Part shown: positions 18,478 to 27,846 of the stretch, in pieces
Numbering within the stretch: the stretch's first letter is position 1
How the letters are laid out: each line of letters starts with the position of its first letter
Assembly: GCA_018365815.1 (NCBI GenBank)
Contig: JAGZJH010000002.1
Span: 1-64,000 of the forward strand
Length of the DNA: 64,000 nt
Origin: Erysipelotrichaceae bacterium
GTDB taxonomy: Bacteria; Bacillota_I; Bacilli_A; Erysipelotrichales; Coprobacillaceae
Reading direction: 5' to 3'
Position numbers and translations under genes: made by a program
The notes under the pieces: generated by a model
What the model saw: only the letters and a program-made list of their open reading frames with translations
Told to the model about the DNA's origin: nothing
The model's database searches: none

Positions 18478-19296
18478 TTAAAATGACTTTTGATTTAGAA
18501 AGTGTTTTTGAATGAAATAAGCCACACCATCTTCATTATTACTTTTGGTACTATAATTTGTATATTGCTTTACTTGAGGATTGCCATTTTCCATTAAAAC
18601 ACTTATGCCACAAAATTTAAACATTTCAATATCATTGATTTCATCACCAAAAGCAGCAATATTTTCAAATGAAATATTGTATAAATCGGCAATATATTTA
18701 ATACCCGTTGCTTTTGAGGTATGAGGTGGCATACATTCCAAACACCATGAAGTAGAACGTACCAATTGATAACGTGGGTCAGGGTGTTGGTTGTAATAAT
18801 CTTGAACTTTATCTAAATCCTCTTTTTGACCTAGATGACAGATTTTAAAAATAGGTTGATGTTCAAAGACTTCAAAGTGATTTTGACAACCTGTAAATTT
18901 GTTTTGCCATATTAAATGTTGTACAAATTGGTTATCAGTTGTGTAGTGATAAGTTTGTTTAATCATACTTCCGGTTGAAATATTAAAAGAACGATATTCG
19001 CAAATGACATCATTTAATATTGATGTATCTAAAGTTTTCACGACATATTCTTGGTGATGGTTTAAATCAATAATATGATTTCCATTCATTCCAATTAAAA
19101 TATCGCATAAATCTTCAATTTGCCATTCTTTAATTAAACGAGTAATCGCTTCTAACGAACGACCGGTGCAAATTCCAAATAAAACAGAAGTTTTTTTAAG
19201 TTGTTTTAAAGTTTCACGCGTATAGTCACTTAGTTGTTTTTGATCATTAATGAGTGTGCCATCAATATCGCACATTATCATTTGAATAGGTTTCAT
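18478..19296 (-). CDS. Cof-type HAD hydrolase
   Basis: Cytoplasmic phosphatase of 272 residues in the Cof/IIB subclass. Motif I CDIDGTLINDQ (about 9-19), motif II FGICTGRS, conserved Lys near 195 (HTSKATGIKY) and motif IV AFGDEINDIEMFK. The C2-type cap fills about 80-190. Substrates are usually sugar phosphates or flavin and pyridoxal phosphates, which is family knowledge. The ATG at 19296 overlaps the stop region of the CoA-binding gene, implying cotranscription with it and rmuC. Confidence 0.88.
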   Translation of the reverse strand: MKPIQMIMCDIDGTLINDQKQLSDYTRETLKQLKKTSVLFGICTGRSLEAITRLIKEWQIEDLCDILIGMNGNHIIDLNHHQEYVVKTLDTSILNDVICEYRSFNISTGSMIKQTYHYTTDNQFVQHLIWQNKFTGCQNHFEVFEHQPIFKICHLGQKEDLDKVQDYYNQHPDPRYQLVRSTSWCLECMPPHTSKATGIKYIADLYNISFENIAAFGDEINDIEMFKFCGISVLMENGNPQVKQYTNYSTKSNNEDGVAYFIQKHFLNQKSF

Positions 19297-19680
19297 TTAA
19301 TTTTCCTCAGTTTCGACTAAAATACAGTTTAAGTAATAGTTAAATGAATGTTCTTCAACAAAATCAAGCACTTGCATGTCATAGGTATGCGGTTGAAACC
19401 AAAGGTTATGAATATTAAGTGACAAACATTCGTGAAGGTAATCTATTGTATATTTAGGGGCAGTGACAAAGACAACTAAGTCAATGGGTTTATTGATTTG
19501 ACTTAAATTTTCATATGTTAAAATGTCATCGATTTCTTTATAAATAGGTGAGATAGGGTATGTATTGTATCCTAATTGATTTAAACGATGGAACACTTTG
19601 TAACCATATTTTTCATGGTTAGTTGTCGCTCCCACAATCGCTATATGTTTTATTGTTTTTAGAAATTGTTTTGCTTCCAT
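19297..19680 (-). CDS. CoA-binding domain protein
   Basis: Small Rossmann-fold protein of 127 residues of the CoA-binding (YccU-like) family. The nucleotide-binding start is HIAIVGATTNHEKYG (about 12-26), followed by YPISP and a VFVTAPKYT strand. Family members bind CoA and have no firmly known reaction. AAAGGAG precedes the ATG. Located between rmuC and the Cof hydrolase with gaps of 12 and 0 bases, so the three are likely one transcript. Confidence 0.82.
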   Translation of the reverse strand: MEAKQFLKTIKHIAIVGATTNHEKYGYKVFHRLNQLGYNTYPISPIYKEIDDILTYENLSQINKPIDLVVFVTAPKYTIDYLHECLSLNIHNLWFQPHTYDMQVLDFVEEHSFNYYLNCILVETEEN

Positions 19681-19692
19681 AAAAACTCTCCT

Positions 19693-20880
19693 TTATTCAT
19701 CTAAAAATGAATTGTTTTCAATTTTTTCAACATCTCTTAATTTACGCTTAATTGCACGTGTTCTTACACCGACAAGTTTATCAAGTTCTTTATTGGCTTG
19801 TTCTAAACGTTGTTGTGTTAGTGATAAAATATCATCAAATTTATCAAATTCTGATTTAACCATTCCTAGAAGTTCCCATACTTCACTTGAGCGTCGTTGT
19901 AAAGCAAGGGTTTTAAAACCCATTTGTAAACTATTTAATAAAGCCGCCATTGTACTTGGACCGGCAATGTTAATATGATAATCGTGTTGTAAAGTTTCAA
20001 CTAAACCACGATTGATAATTTCAGCATATAATCCTTCAAAAGGGATAAACATAATTGCAAAGTCTGTGGTATAAGGAGGTTCAATATATTTATTTCTGAT
20101 TTCTTTTGCAAATCCTTTGATACGTAAAATTAATTGATTAACGGCTATTTGAATTTCTTCTTGATTAGAAGCTTCATAAGCATTTTGTAATTGAATATAC
20201 GCATCGCTTGGAAATTTTGAATCAATCGGTAAATAAACATATTGCCCATTATCACGAGGAAGTTTAACTGCATACTCAACGACATTTTTACTGTTTTTAA
20301 TTGGCGCAAAATTGGTTTCATATTGATCCGGTGTTAAAATATCTTCTAAAATTGCCCCTAGTTGTACTTCGCCTAGGATTCCTCTTGTTTTAACATTGGA
20401 CAATACTTTTTTTAAATCATCTACACCACTAGCCAAAGTACGCATTTCACCTAATCCTTTATAAACTGCTTCAAGACGTTCGCTCACTAGTTTAAATGAT
20501 TGGTTGAAGTTTTTTTCTAAAGTTTGTTGAAGTTTATCGTCAACAGTTTCTTGAATTTGATCTAATCTTTCATTTTGAGTGGTTTGCATATAATTTAAAC
20601 GTTTTTCAAAAGTTAAGCGAATGGTATCTAGTTTTTGTTCATTTGTAAGTTCGAGTGTTTGAATACGCATTTCTAATTGATTTAAAGATGTATTCATCAC
20701 TTGGGCAATTTGCATTAAATTTTGATTTTGTAATTGCCCAATTTCTTTTTGGGTATGACTAATTGTTTGAATGTTATTTTGAATAGTTTTATTAAGTTGT
20801 TGTGTTTGTTTTTTATTTAAATTAAAGTAAATCTGTAATGCGATAATAATCAGTAATAATATAATAATGATATATTCCAT
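19693..20880 (-). CDS. rmuC: DNA recombination protein RmuC
   Basis: RmuC of 395 residues. An N-terminal membrane anchor (about 2-19), a long coiled coil with many Gln and Glu (about 25-150) and the conserved RmuC nuclease-like domain (about 160-350: RGILGEVQLG, LPIDSKFPSDAY, RNKYIEPPYTTDFAIMFIP, INIAGPSTMAALLNSLQMGF) are visible. RmuC limits recombination at inverted repeats; its biochemical activity is not settled. The ATG at 20880 is preferred: AAGGAGGCGG lies seven bases upstream, while the longer reading adds 16 charged residues with no such site. Confidence 0.9.
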   Translation of the reverse strand: MEYIIIILLLIIIALQIYFNLNKKQTQQLNKTIQNNIQTISHTQKEIGQLQNQNLMQIAQVMNTSLNQLEMRIQTLELTNEQKLDTIRLTFEKRLNYMQTTQNERLDQIQETVDDKLQQTLEKNFNQSFKLVSERLEAVYKGLGEMRTLASGVDDLKKVLSNVKTRGILGEVQLGAILEDILTPDQYETNFAPIKNSKNVVEYAVKLPRDNGQYVYLPIDSKFPSDAYIQLQNAYEASNQEEIQIAVNQLILRIKGFAKEIRNKYIEPPYTTDFAIMFIPFEGLYAEIINRGLVETLQHDYHINIAGPSTMAALLNSLQMGFKTLALQRRSSEVWELLGMVKSEFDKFDDILSLTQQRLEQANKELDKLVGVRTRAIKRKLRDVEKIENNSFLDE

Positions 20881-20930
20881 AGACCGCCTCCTTGTGTTTA
20901 TTTTATATGAATTAAATGAATATCTCAATT

Positions 20931-20953
20931 AAAAAGAGCGAAATTTCGCTCTT
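20931..20953 (-). terminator. Terminator after the ChbG pair
   Basis: On the minus strand AAGAGCGAAA-TTTCGCTCTT (20953-20934), a perfect ten-base stem, followed by a T run. Confidence 0.85.
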
Positions 20954-20956
20954 GGT

Positions 20957-21724
20957 TTATTTGATTTTATTTAATTGTGTAAAGTTGATAAGTTCAATCT
21001 CATTTTCTTTAATCCATTGTTTCACTTTATCTTGACATAAAACATCAAGTTCTTTAGTACGAGCAATGTTGTATGAAGAATTTTCTAAAAGGTATTGGTC
21101 TACAAAAGCAGGGTGTGTCATGATTTCAACTAATTCATGATCAAAGAGATGTTCTTGGTTATCTGTAAAAAAATGTGTATCAACATTATTAGCATAAAAC
21201 TTTTTAGAAAATGTAGGTTTTTCGTAATCTGAATACACCCAACTTTCATCAAAACGTGTTGGTAAGTCGTATTTTTGAATGAGTTTTTTTGTACATTCAT
21301 GAATACGAGGTAAGGAACTGATAAAATGGTGTGAATCAATATGAGTTGGTAGTTTTGAGTTGAGTTCTATAAAACGCTCCATTTGGGCTTGAAATTCTTT
21401 GTAGATTTCTTCATAGTTTAGTTGATCGTTAGAACTATTGGCATTTTTTAAGTGCCAATCATGGCTTAAAAAGTTTCCGTTTTCATCAACTAAAGTCGGC
21501 ACTTCTTTAGGGTTTAAAATCGGACGTCCGATGGTTAATGTTAGATGTAATCCTATGCCTAAATCAGGACATTCTTTAGCGAGGGTTGCAGCCCCTCTAG
21601 CATAAGGCATATTGACCATCATTGTGGTTGATCTTAAAATTCCATGTTTATAGGCTTTTAAAATACCTAAACTGACACCTTCGCACATACCAAAATCATC
21701 ACCATTAATAATTAATCTTTTCAT
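20957..21724 (-). CDS. chbG: ChbG/YdjC-family carbohydrate deacetylase (second of two)
   Basis: Metal-dependent deacetylase of N-acetylated di- or oligosaccharides, 255 residues. INGDDFGMCEG (about 5-15) holds the catalytic Asp pair, GLHLTLT a metal His, and IDSHHF the second His pair. The neighbour upstream is a close paralogue, so this is a tandem duplication. No PTS or glycosidase gene is adjacent, so the substrate is unknown; chitobiose-like sugars are the family precedent. Only a weak AGG site precedes the ATG, nine bases after the paralogue stop, so translation may be coupled. Confidence 0.85.
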   Translation of the reverse strand: MKRLIINGDDFGMCEGVSLGILKAYKHGILRSTTMMVNMPYARGAATLAKECPDLGIGLHLTLTIGRPILNPKEVPTLVDENGNFLSHDWHLKNANSSNDQLNYEEIYKEFQAQMERFIELNSKLPTHIDSHHFISSLPRIHECTKKLIQKYDLPTRFDESWVYSDYEKPTFSKKFYANNVDTHFFTDNQEHLFDHELVEIMTHPAFVDQYLLENSSYNIARTKELDVLCQDKVKQWIKENEIELINFTQLNKIK

Positions 21725-21733
21725 AATATTTAC

Positions 21734-22504
21734 CTATCGATTGACTTTCTTTAGATCTTTATAATTGATAAGGTGAATATTATTATCCTTAATCCAGTTT
21801 TTAACTTCGGTTGAACATAAAATTGATAATTCTTTTGTACGATTAATATTATATGAAGAATTTGTATATAAATATTCATCGACAAAAGCAGGATGACACA
21901 TCATTTCTACTAAATCTTGATTTTTCATATCTGCTAAGTCATTTAAGAAAAATTCTAATGTGACCCCTTCATCATAAAATAATCGTGTAAATGTCGGTCT
22001 TTCATATTGACTTTGAACTGTTGAGGTATTAATACGAACTGGTAAGTCATAGGCTTCAATTAATTTTTGAGTTTGTAAATATACTTTTGGATAAAAAGCA
22101 CTACCATGATGTGAATCTACGTGATCTGGTAGGTGACCGTTAAGTTGAATAAAAAGTTTTAATTGGGCTTCAAGTTCTTTGTAAACTTCATCATAATTTA
22201 AAAGATCATTTTGTGCTTTGATGTTTTCAAGATGCCATTGTTGTGAATGAAATTTCCCGTTTTCATCAACTAAAGTCGGCACTTCTTGAGGTGAAAGAAC
22301 CGGTTTACCAGCAGTGAGGGTGAAGTGGAGTCCTACTCCTAAGTTAGGATAGTCTTTAGCCATTAATGCTGCCTGAGAGGCAAAAGGCATGTTAACCATC
22401 ATTGTTGTTGATCTTAAAATACCCTCTTTATGTGCTTTTAAAATTCCTAAGGTTACGCCTTCGCACATTCCAAAGTCGTCACCGTTAACGATTAATCGTG
22501 TCAT
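21734..22504 (-). CDS. chbG: ChbG/YdjC-family carbohydrate deacetylase (first of two)
   Basis: Paralogue of the following gene, 256 residues, with the same metal site: VNGDDFGMCEG, GLHFTLT, VDSHHG. The two share long identical stretches (for example GILRSTTMMVNMP and VPTLVDENG). An AAAGGGGAC site precedes the ATG. It is the first gene of a two-gene minus-strand operon. The copies may have diverged in sugar specificity; nothing in the sequence tells which. Confidence 0.85.
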   Translation of the reverse strand: MTRLIVNGDDFGMCEGVTLGILKAHKEGILRSTTMMVNMPFASQAALMAKDYPNLGVGLHFTLTAGKPVLSPQEVPTLVDENGKFHSQQWHLENIKAQNDLLNYDEVYKELEAQLKLFIQLNGHLPDHVDSHHGSAFYPKVYLQTQKLIEAYDLPVRINTSTVQSQYERPTFTRLFYDEGVTLEFFLNDLADMKNQDLVEMMCHPAFVDEYLYTNSSYNINRTKELSILCSTEVKNWIKDNNIHLINYKDLKKVNR

Positions 22505-22643
22505 TGTTGTTTGTCCCCTTTCGCTTATAATTAATAGTATACGTGATTCATAAATTTAAGTATTGCTTTTTTATAAAATGAAAATTAAATGTATGTAAAA
22601 GTGTTTTATGAACATACTTAGCATAAACAAGGAGTTGAAAAAA

Positions 22644-23408
22644 ATGATTAAAGAGATGATAATTTTATTTCCGGTAATTGTGTTAAGTTATTTTGTTATT
22701 GAATGGTTAATACATCGTTATAATAGTTTACATATCTATAAAAAAATAACCCCATTTTTAGGGGCTATATTTGCTTCGCTTCCAACTTGTTCAACAAATG
22801 TTATTGCAAGTGAATTATATGTCCAAAAGATGATAAGTTTAGGAACACTGATGAGTATTTTTGTTGCTTCAAATGATGAAGCCATTTTTTTATTGTTGTT
22901 TGGTTCTCATTTTTCATGGAAAGTATTATCTGTATTTATGCTTAAATTTGTTGTGGGAGTGGTGCTTGGAATGATTATTAATCATAAAATCGTGATGAAT
23001 CATGAGAGTGTTTTAGTCAAAGAACATCACCATTCAATTTATAAACATGTTTTAAGACATAGTATTAAAATATTTATTTATATAGTTTTCAGTGAATGGA
23101 TAGTGTCTTTTGTTATGGAGTTAATCGGTGAATATCGATTATATCATTTTTTAAAACAAAGTGTCATGTTTCAACCTATTATTGCAGGGGTGATTGGCTT
23201 AATTCCTAGTTGTGCGGGTTCTTTATTATTAAGTTTTGCTTATTTAAAAGGGTTAATCAGTTTAGGTTCTTTGTTTAGTGGACTGTGTTGTAGTGTAGGT
23301 TTAGGTTTAGTGACTTTATTTAAACTTGAAAAAAATCGTCAATATTGTTTTATGATTTTATTGTTACTTTATTTCACATCAGTGTTTATTGGTTATATGG
23401 TGTATTAG
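22644..23408 (+). CDS. Putative 10-TM heavy-metal exporter (ArsP_2/DUF2899-like)
   Basis: Polytopic membrane protein of 254 residues with internal repeat symmetry. Each half has a cysteine-bearing signature: ASLPTCSTNVIASELY (about 45) with ISLGTLMSIFVASNDEA, and GLIPSCAGSLLLSFAY (about 194) with ISLGSLFSGL. This pair of Pro-x-Cys motifs and the ISxGxL segments are those I associate with the putative heavy-metal exporter family; transport substrate unproven. A His-rich loop (EHHHS) lies between the halves. The ATG at 22644 is preferred since AAGGAG lies eight bases upstream. Confidence 0.65.
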   Translation: MIKEMIILFPVIVLSYFVIEWLIHRYNSLHIYKKITPFLGAIFASLPTCSTNVIASELYVQKMISLGTLMSIFVASNDEAIFLLLFGSHFSWKVLSVFMLKFVVGVVLGMIINHKIVMNHESVLVKEHHHSIYKHVLRHSIKIFIYIVFSEWIVSFVMELIGEYRLYHFLKQSVMFQPIIAGVIGLIPSCAGSLLLSFAYLKGLISLGSLFSGLCCSVGLGLVTLFKLEKNRQYCFMILLLLYFTSVFIGYMVY

Positions 23409-23634
23409 GATAGTGTTTCATGATTTTTAAATACATTTTTTTAAGTTGTTTTTCATGGATGAATAATTGGATATAAAAAGGTTCGTTAAGAAGTATTAAA
23501 TCGATAATATAGTATATGGTATTAAAATTTAATGTTGTTTCTTTGTTGATGTATAGTATCATTTTTAAGTAGATATGCGTTATTATTAATTGTCTTAAAA
23601 ATAGAAACAAAAAAAGAATGAATAGAAAAGACAT
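23386..23634 (-). CDS. Small membrane protein, unknown function
   Basis: Protein of 82 residues with one strongly hydrophobic N-terminal helix (about 2-28) and a basic C-terminal part. Support for being real: AAGGAGGAGC six bases before the ATG, one of the best sites in the window. It overlaps the 3' end of the exporter-like gene tail to tail by 23 bases. No recognised family and no known partner. Confidence 0.5.
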   Translation of the reverse strand: MSFLFILFLFLFLRQLIITHIYLKMILYINKETTLNFNTIYYIIDLILLNEPFYIQLFIHEKQLKKMYLKIMKHYPNTPYNQ

Positions 23635-23680
23635 AGAGCTCCTCCTTAATTCATTCTATGATTATTTATTTAAGATATGA

Positions 23681-24448
23681 TTAATCCATAAATTGTAATT
23701 GTGATTCTTGCGAATTTGCTTCAACGATTTTATAGAAATATTCTTTTTGACTTAGATTATGACGTTCAATTTCAGTTTCGATTAGTCCATCTTTAATACG
23801 TAGCATTTTTGTGGAATAACTAGCAATAGTGGCATCATGAGTGACCATTAGAATAGTGACGCCTTGTTCTTTGTTTAATCGTTTAAAAATAGAAAGTAAT
23901 TCATGCGAGTTTTGACTATCTAAATTACCGGTTGGTTCATCGGCAACAATGAGTTTTGGGTTAGTGACTAATGCTCTGGCGATTGCAATACGTTGTCTTT
24001 GTCCACCCGAACATTCAGATGGTTTTTTGTTGAGTGTCATTTGAATATTTAATTGTGAAGCAATATCGTTGACACGTGTTTTGATTTCTTCTTTATTGAC
24101 ATTAGCCAAAGATAAAGGAACAGCAATGTTGTCGAAAACAGTTAAGGCGTTAATTAGATGAAATTCTTGAAAAATGAAGCCTAAGTTTTTATATCTAAAT
24201 TGCCCTAGTTCGTATTCTGTCATTTTATTGACATTAATTCCATTGATATGTACAAAACCATGAGTAGGTAAATCAATTGTTGAAAGGACATTAAGTAAAG
24301 TAGATTTCCCACTTCCACTAGGTCCCATGACACATATAAATTCACCTTGTTTCATTGTAAGGTTAATTCCTTTTAAAGCTTCAACTTTTTGTTCTTCAAA
24401 TTGACCGTATATTTTTTTGACATTGGTAGCAACTAATACTTCTTCCAT
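23681..24448 (-). CDS. ABC transporter ATP-binding protein (BceA/MacB-type), pair 2
   Basis: ATPase of 255 residues. Walker A GPSGSGKST (about 42-50), Q loop FIFQEF, signature SGGQRQRIAIARA, Walker B LIVADEPTGNLDS and H loop MVTHD are all intact. The C-terminal QKEYFYKI extension is typical of BceA-like ATPases for antimicrobial-peptide transporters. GGAGGAG precedes the ATG; the gene abuts its permease gene. Paralogue of the ATPase at 25.7-26.5 kb, so two tandem transporter units. No two-component system is adjacent. Confidence 0.9.
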   Translation of the reverse strand: MEEVLVATNVKKIYGQFEEQKVEALKGINLTMKQGEFICVMGPSGSGKSTLLNVLSTIDLPTHGFVHINGINVNKMTEYELGQFRYKNLGFIFQEFHLINALTVFDNIAVPLSLANVNKEEIKTRVNDIASQLNIQMTLNKKPSECSGGQRQRIAIARALVTNPKLIVADEPTGNLDSQNSHELLSIFKRLNKEQGVTILMVTHDATIASYSTKMLRIKDGLIETEIERHNLSQKEYFYKIVEANSQESQLQFMD

Positions 24449-25723
24449 TTATTCTCCTCCGTTAAGTTGTTTTAAAATTGTTGATTTATAATTAAAGTAA
24501 GCAATAAATCCGGTTAATCCAATTGGAATTAAGTAGGATAAGATTACAATGATTGAATGCGACAGATTAATGACATGATTTGACATTAATCGAATAACCA
24601 TTGGTAAGATATATAAAGTAGGGAAAAATAACATTGTGGAATATAGTAAGATAATCTCTAATTTCATAATTTTCTTTAAATCATTTTTAATATAACCTAG
24701 TTTATATAATGATTGGTATAAAATTACGTTATTTGAGTTTTCTAAAATCACTTTATAAAGAATGCTGACTGACATTAAAAATATGATAATACCATAAGAA
24801 AGTATGGTGATAGTTAAATTCTGCGGCTTTTTTAAATTGTCAATAATTAAACAAATCATGACTAGAATAGATAAGATAATAATTTGTATTAATAACGAAG
24901 TTTTTGAAAGGGATAATGAAAAGTTCCCAAAAGCAATGAGTTGTTTAGATTTGACGATATTAAATTGTCTTTGGATTTTTTTGATTAAACGTGGAATCCC
25001 TCGTTTAAATAAACCAGATACCCCAAATAATCCTAGCATTGTGATATAAATATAGTTAATAGGATCACTTGGAATTTTGAAAAAGACATAAATTGGAATG
25101 AAAGTGACAATCCAATAAACAATAATCGGCATTCTAATTGCAGTAATAGGTGGTAAAGCATTCATGCGATTGTTTAAATTTAAAAGTGTCAATATGTCAT
25201 GACGATATGCAAAACCGGCATTCGAAATTGTTAATGCGGCAATTTGGGCTAATAAACTGACAATTGCCATAACTAATGCTTCTAATGAAACATACCAAAT
25301 ATTTGCGTGAACGCCTAAACTTTGATATAAAATAGCATTCAGTAGTGGGTTACATAGATAACCAATCAATAATCCAATTGGCATTGCAATAAGGATAATT
25401 GTAAAGTTTTGAATGACTAAGTATAAAGTTACGCCCCCGACTCCTGCACCGGACATTGTACAAATTGCAATTTCTCCGGTTTTTTTTGATAGGAAAAATG
25501 AATTGGCAAAGCAAGCAGTAGCAGCAGCAATCATCATAATGACAAGGGCTAAAATGCTTGTGAATGTTGTTCCATCCCCCATTGAGTTACCGATATGAAT
25601 ATTATCCATATAGTTATAAAATAAAAAGATAATAGCAGATGAAATCATTAAAGATAATGTATAAAATAGTGATTTTTTGTATTCTAATTTAAGAAGTTTT
25701 AAAGCAAATTTAACGGTGCCCAT
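24449..25723 (-). CDS. ABC transporter permease (FtsX-like), pair 2
   Basis: Permease of 424 residues, paired with the following ATPase. It has about eight to ten helices (near 20-37, 55-80, 100-125, 148-170, 205-225, 290-310, 318-340, 365-388, 395-415). It has no large extracellular domain, unlike BceB (about 650 residues), so it is a short form. The start at 25723 is chosen by alignment with the paralogue (MGTVKFALK versus MGTLKFSLK) and lies one base after the upstream stop; a longer ATG start at 25762 is possible. Substrate unknown; antimicrobial peptide resistance or signal export are possible. Confidence 0.82.
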   Translation of the reverse strand: MGTVKFALKLLKLEYKKSLFYTLSLMISSAIIFLFYNYMDNIHIGNSMGDGTTFTSILALVIMMIAAATACFANSFFLSKKTGEIAICTMSGAGVGGVTLYLVIQNFTIILIAMPIGLLIGYLCNPLLNAILYQSLGVHANIWYVSLEALVMAIVSLLAQIAALTISNAGFAYRHDILTLLNLNNRMNALPPITAIRMPIIVYWIVTFIPIYVFFKIPSDPINYIYITMLGLFGVSGLFKRGIPRLIKKIQRQFNIVKSKQLIAFGNFSLSLSKTSLLIQIIILSILVMICLIIDNLKKPQNLTITILSYGIIIFLMSVSILYKVILENSNNVILYQSLYKLGYIKNDLKKIMKLEIILLYSTMLFFPTLYILPMVIRLMSNHVINLSHSIIVILSYLIPIGLTGFIAYFNYKSTILKQLNGGE

Positions 25724-25724
25724 A

Positions 25725-26495
25725 TTAAATAAATAAACCTTGTTGTTCTTTTGAATTAGCATCTACTATTTTATAGAAAAATTCTTTTTGGCTCATATTT
25801 CCTTTTTCAATTGTTGTTTCTAATTCGCCATCTTTAATAAATAAAAGTTTTTTTGAATAACTGGCAATCATTGAATCATGAGTCACCATTAAAATAGTGA
25901 CTTTATCTTCTTGATTAAGTTTTCTAAATAGTTTAAGTAAATCATGTGAGTTCTCACTATCTAAATTACCAGTAGGTTCATCAGCTACGATTAATTTAGG
26001 GTGGTTGACTAATGCTCTTGCAATGGCTGCACGTTGTCTTTGTCCACCTGAACATTCATCGGGATATTTGTTGATAATATGAGTGATTTCCAATTTCTTT
26101 GCAACTTCATTAACTTCTTTTTCGATTTCATTTTTAGTCAAATTTGATAATGATAATGGCACAGCAATGTTTTCAAATAAAGTTAAACTATCAATTAAAT
26201 TAAAGTCTTGGAAAATAAAACCTAAATTTTTGTATTTAAATTCACCTAATTGTTTTTCACTCATTGTTGTGACATCTTGCCCATCAATTAATACAGTTCC
26301 AGTTGTGGGAAAGTCAATGGTTGAAATGACATTAATAAATGTCGATTTTCCACTTCCACTAGGACCCATAATACAAATAAAATCTTCTTTATGAATCGTT
26401 AAATCGATTCCCTTTAACGCTTGAAAAGGCTGTTTTGAGTGTTCGCCATAAGTTTTAGTAATTTGACTTGCCTCTAATACAGTTTGTTTATCCAT
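25725..26495 (-). CDS. ABC transporter ATP-binding protein (BceA/MacB-type), pair 1
   Basis: ATPase of 256 residues, paralogous to the one at 23.7-24.4 kb. Walker A GPSGSGKST, Q loop FIFQDF, signature SGGQRQRAAIARA, Walker B LIVADEPTGNLDS and H loop MVTHD intact; C-terminal SQKEFFYKI extension. An AAAGGAG site precedes the ATG. It follows its permease by 11 bases and is followed by the second permease by one base, so all four genes make one operon. Confidence 0.9.
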   Translation of the reverse strand: MDKQTVLEASQITKTYGEHSKQPFQALKGIDLTIHKEDFICIMGPSGSGKSTFINVISTIDFPTTGTVLIDGQDVTTMSEKQLGEFKYKNLGFIFQDFNLIDSLTLFENIAVPLSLSNLTKNEIEKEVNEVAKKLEITHIINKYPDECSGGQRQRAAIARALVNHPKLIVADEPTGNLDSENSHDLLKLFRKLNQEDKVTILMVTHDSMIASYSKKLLFIKDGELETTIEKGNMSQKEFFYKIVDANSKEQQGLFI

Positions 26496-26506
26496 ATAAA
26501 TCTCCT

Positions 26507-27763
26507 TTATAATTTTGAAATAATTGTACGTTTATAAATAAAGTAAGCAATAAATGCAGTTAATGAAATTGGAATAATATAAGCCAAAATCACTAATAAA
26601 GCAAAATTTGCTTCCACCACACCGGCGATGATAAAACGTAAAAGCATTAAGATACAATAACTTGAAGGAAAAAAGAGGATAATAGAGTAAAGAAGTATCA
26701 TTTCTTTTTTCATGATCGCACGTAAATCTTTTTTTAAATAACCAAGTTTATATAACGATTGGTAAAGCTTAGTGCGTGATGTCATTTCTAATACAGTTTT
26801 ATATAAAATACTTGTTGACATTAAAAAGATAATGATGCCATACGATAATATAATAATCATTAAATCTTTAGGCTGGTCGATAAAACTAATCATAAATCCG
26901 ATTAATAAAATAATTGAAATAATGATAATTGTCATTAATAAACCGGTAGTTTTAATTGTATAAGATAAGTTTCCATAAGCAATTAAAGAACGTGGTGAAG
27001 TTAAATGACTTTTTTGTCGATGCATAATAATTTTAGAAATTCCAATTTTTAAAAGTCCACTGATTCCAAATGTCCCTAGCATTGATAAAACAACAAAACT
27101 CATTGGTTCTAAACTGATTTTAAAGAATAAGAAAATTGGCATTAAGTAGATAATCCAATAAATAATCACCGGTGTTTTAATCGGTTTATTTGATTTTTTA
27201 TTCATTGCTTGATCTTGTGTCAATAAGGTTTTAATTTCACTGCGATAAGCATAACCGGCATTGACTAAAGTTAAAGCGACAATTTCAGTTAAAACAACGA
27301 TAATACTTAATACCAATGCTTCTGATGAAATGTAAAAAGTATTGGCTTGAACATTCAATATAGAATAAACATATTGGTTAAAGAAATGGTTAAATATATA
27401 TCCTAAACCAAACCCTAACGGAATACTCAGTAACATAATGACAAAGTTTTGGACTAAAATATAACCGGTTAAGGCAAATACACTTGCGCCTGACATAGAA
27501 GCAATCGCCAGTTCGTTGGTTTTTTTAGAAATAAAAAATGAATTGGCAAAGCATGCATTTGCACAAGCAATAATGATAATAATTAATGATAGAACTTGCG
27601 TAAAACCATTTTTCTCATCAAATCCATTTCCAATATGAATATTATCAATATAATTAAAAAAAACAAAAATAATTGATGTTGAAATGACTAGAGATAAACC
27701 ATAAAAAAAACACTTCTTAAAATCCAGTCTTAACATCTTTAAGGAAAACTTTAAAGTTCCCAT
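26507..27763 (-). CDS. ABC transporter permease (FtsX-like), pair 1
   Basis: Permease of 418 residues, paralogous along its whole length to the one at 24.4-25.7 kb (shared FFYGLSLVIS / FNYIDNIHIGN-type N-terminus, conserved central YRSEIKTLL/YRHDILTLL, and YKLGYLKKDL/YKLGYIKNDL near residue 340). About eight to ten helices and no large outer domain. The ATG at 27763 is preferred: GAGGGG lies eight bases upstream, whereas a GTG at 27772 would overlap that site. First gene of the four-gene minus operon. Confidence 0.82.
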   Translation of the reverse strand: MGTLKFSLKMLRLDFKKCFFYGLSLVISTSIIFVFFNYIDNIHIGNGFDEKNGFTQVLSLIIIIIACANACFANSFFISKKTNELAIASMSGASVFALTGYILVQNFVIMLLSIPLGFGLGYIFNHFFNQYVYSILNVQANTFYISSEALVLSIIVVLTEIVALTLVNAGYAYRSEIKTLLTQDQAMNKKSNKPIKTPVIIYWIIYLMPIFLFFKISLEPMSFVVLSMLGTFGISGLLKIGISKIIMHRQKSHLTSPRSLIAYGNLSYTIKTTGLLMTIIIISIILLIGFMISFIDQPKDLMIIILSYGIIIFLMSTSILYKTVLEMTSRTKLYQSLYKLGYLKKDLRAIMKKEMILLYSIILFFPSSYCILMLLRFIIAGVVEANFALLVILAYIIPISLTAFIAYFIYKRTIISKL

Positions 27764-27846
27764 TTTTTTCACCCCTCTTAGTTAAAAGAATACACTATTA
27801 AAGCGGTTTCATCAATATGTAATTTTAAGAAATGTTTAAAATTTAA

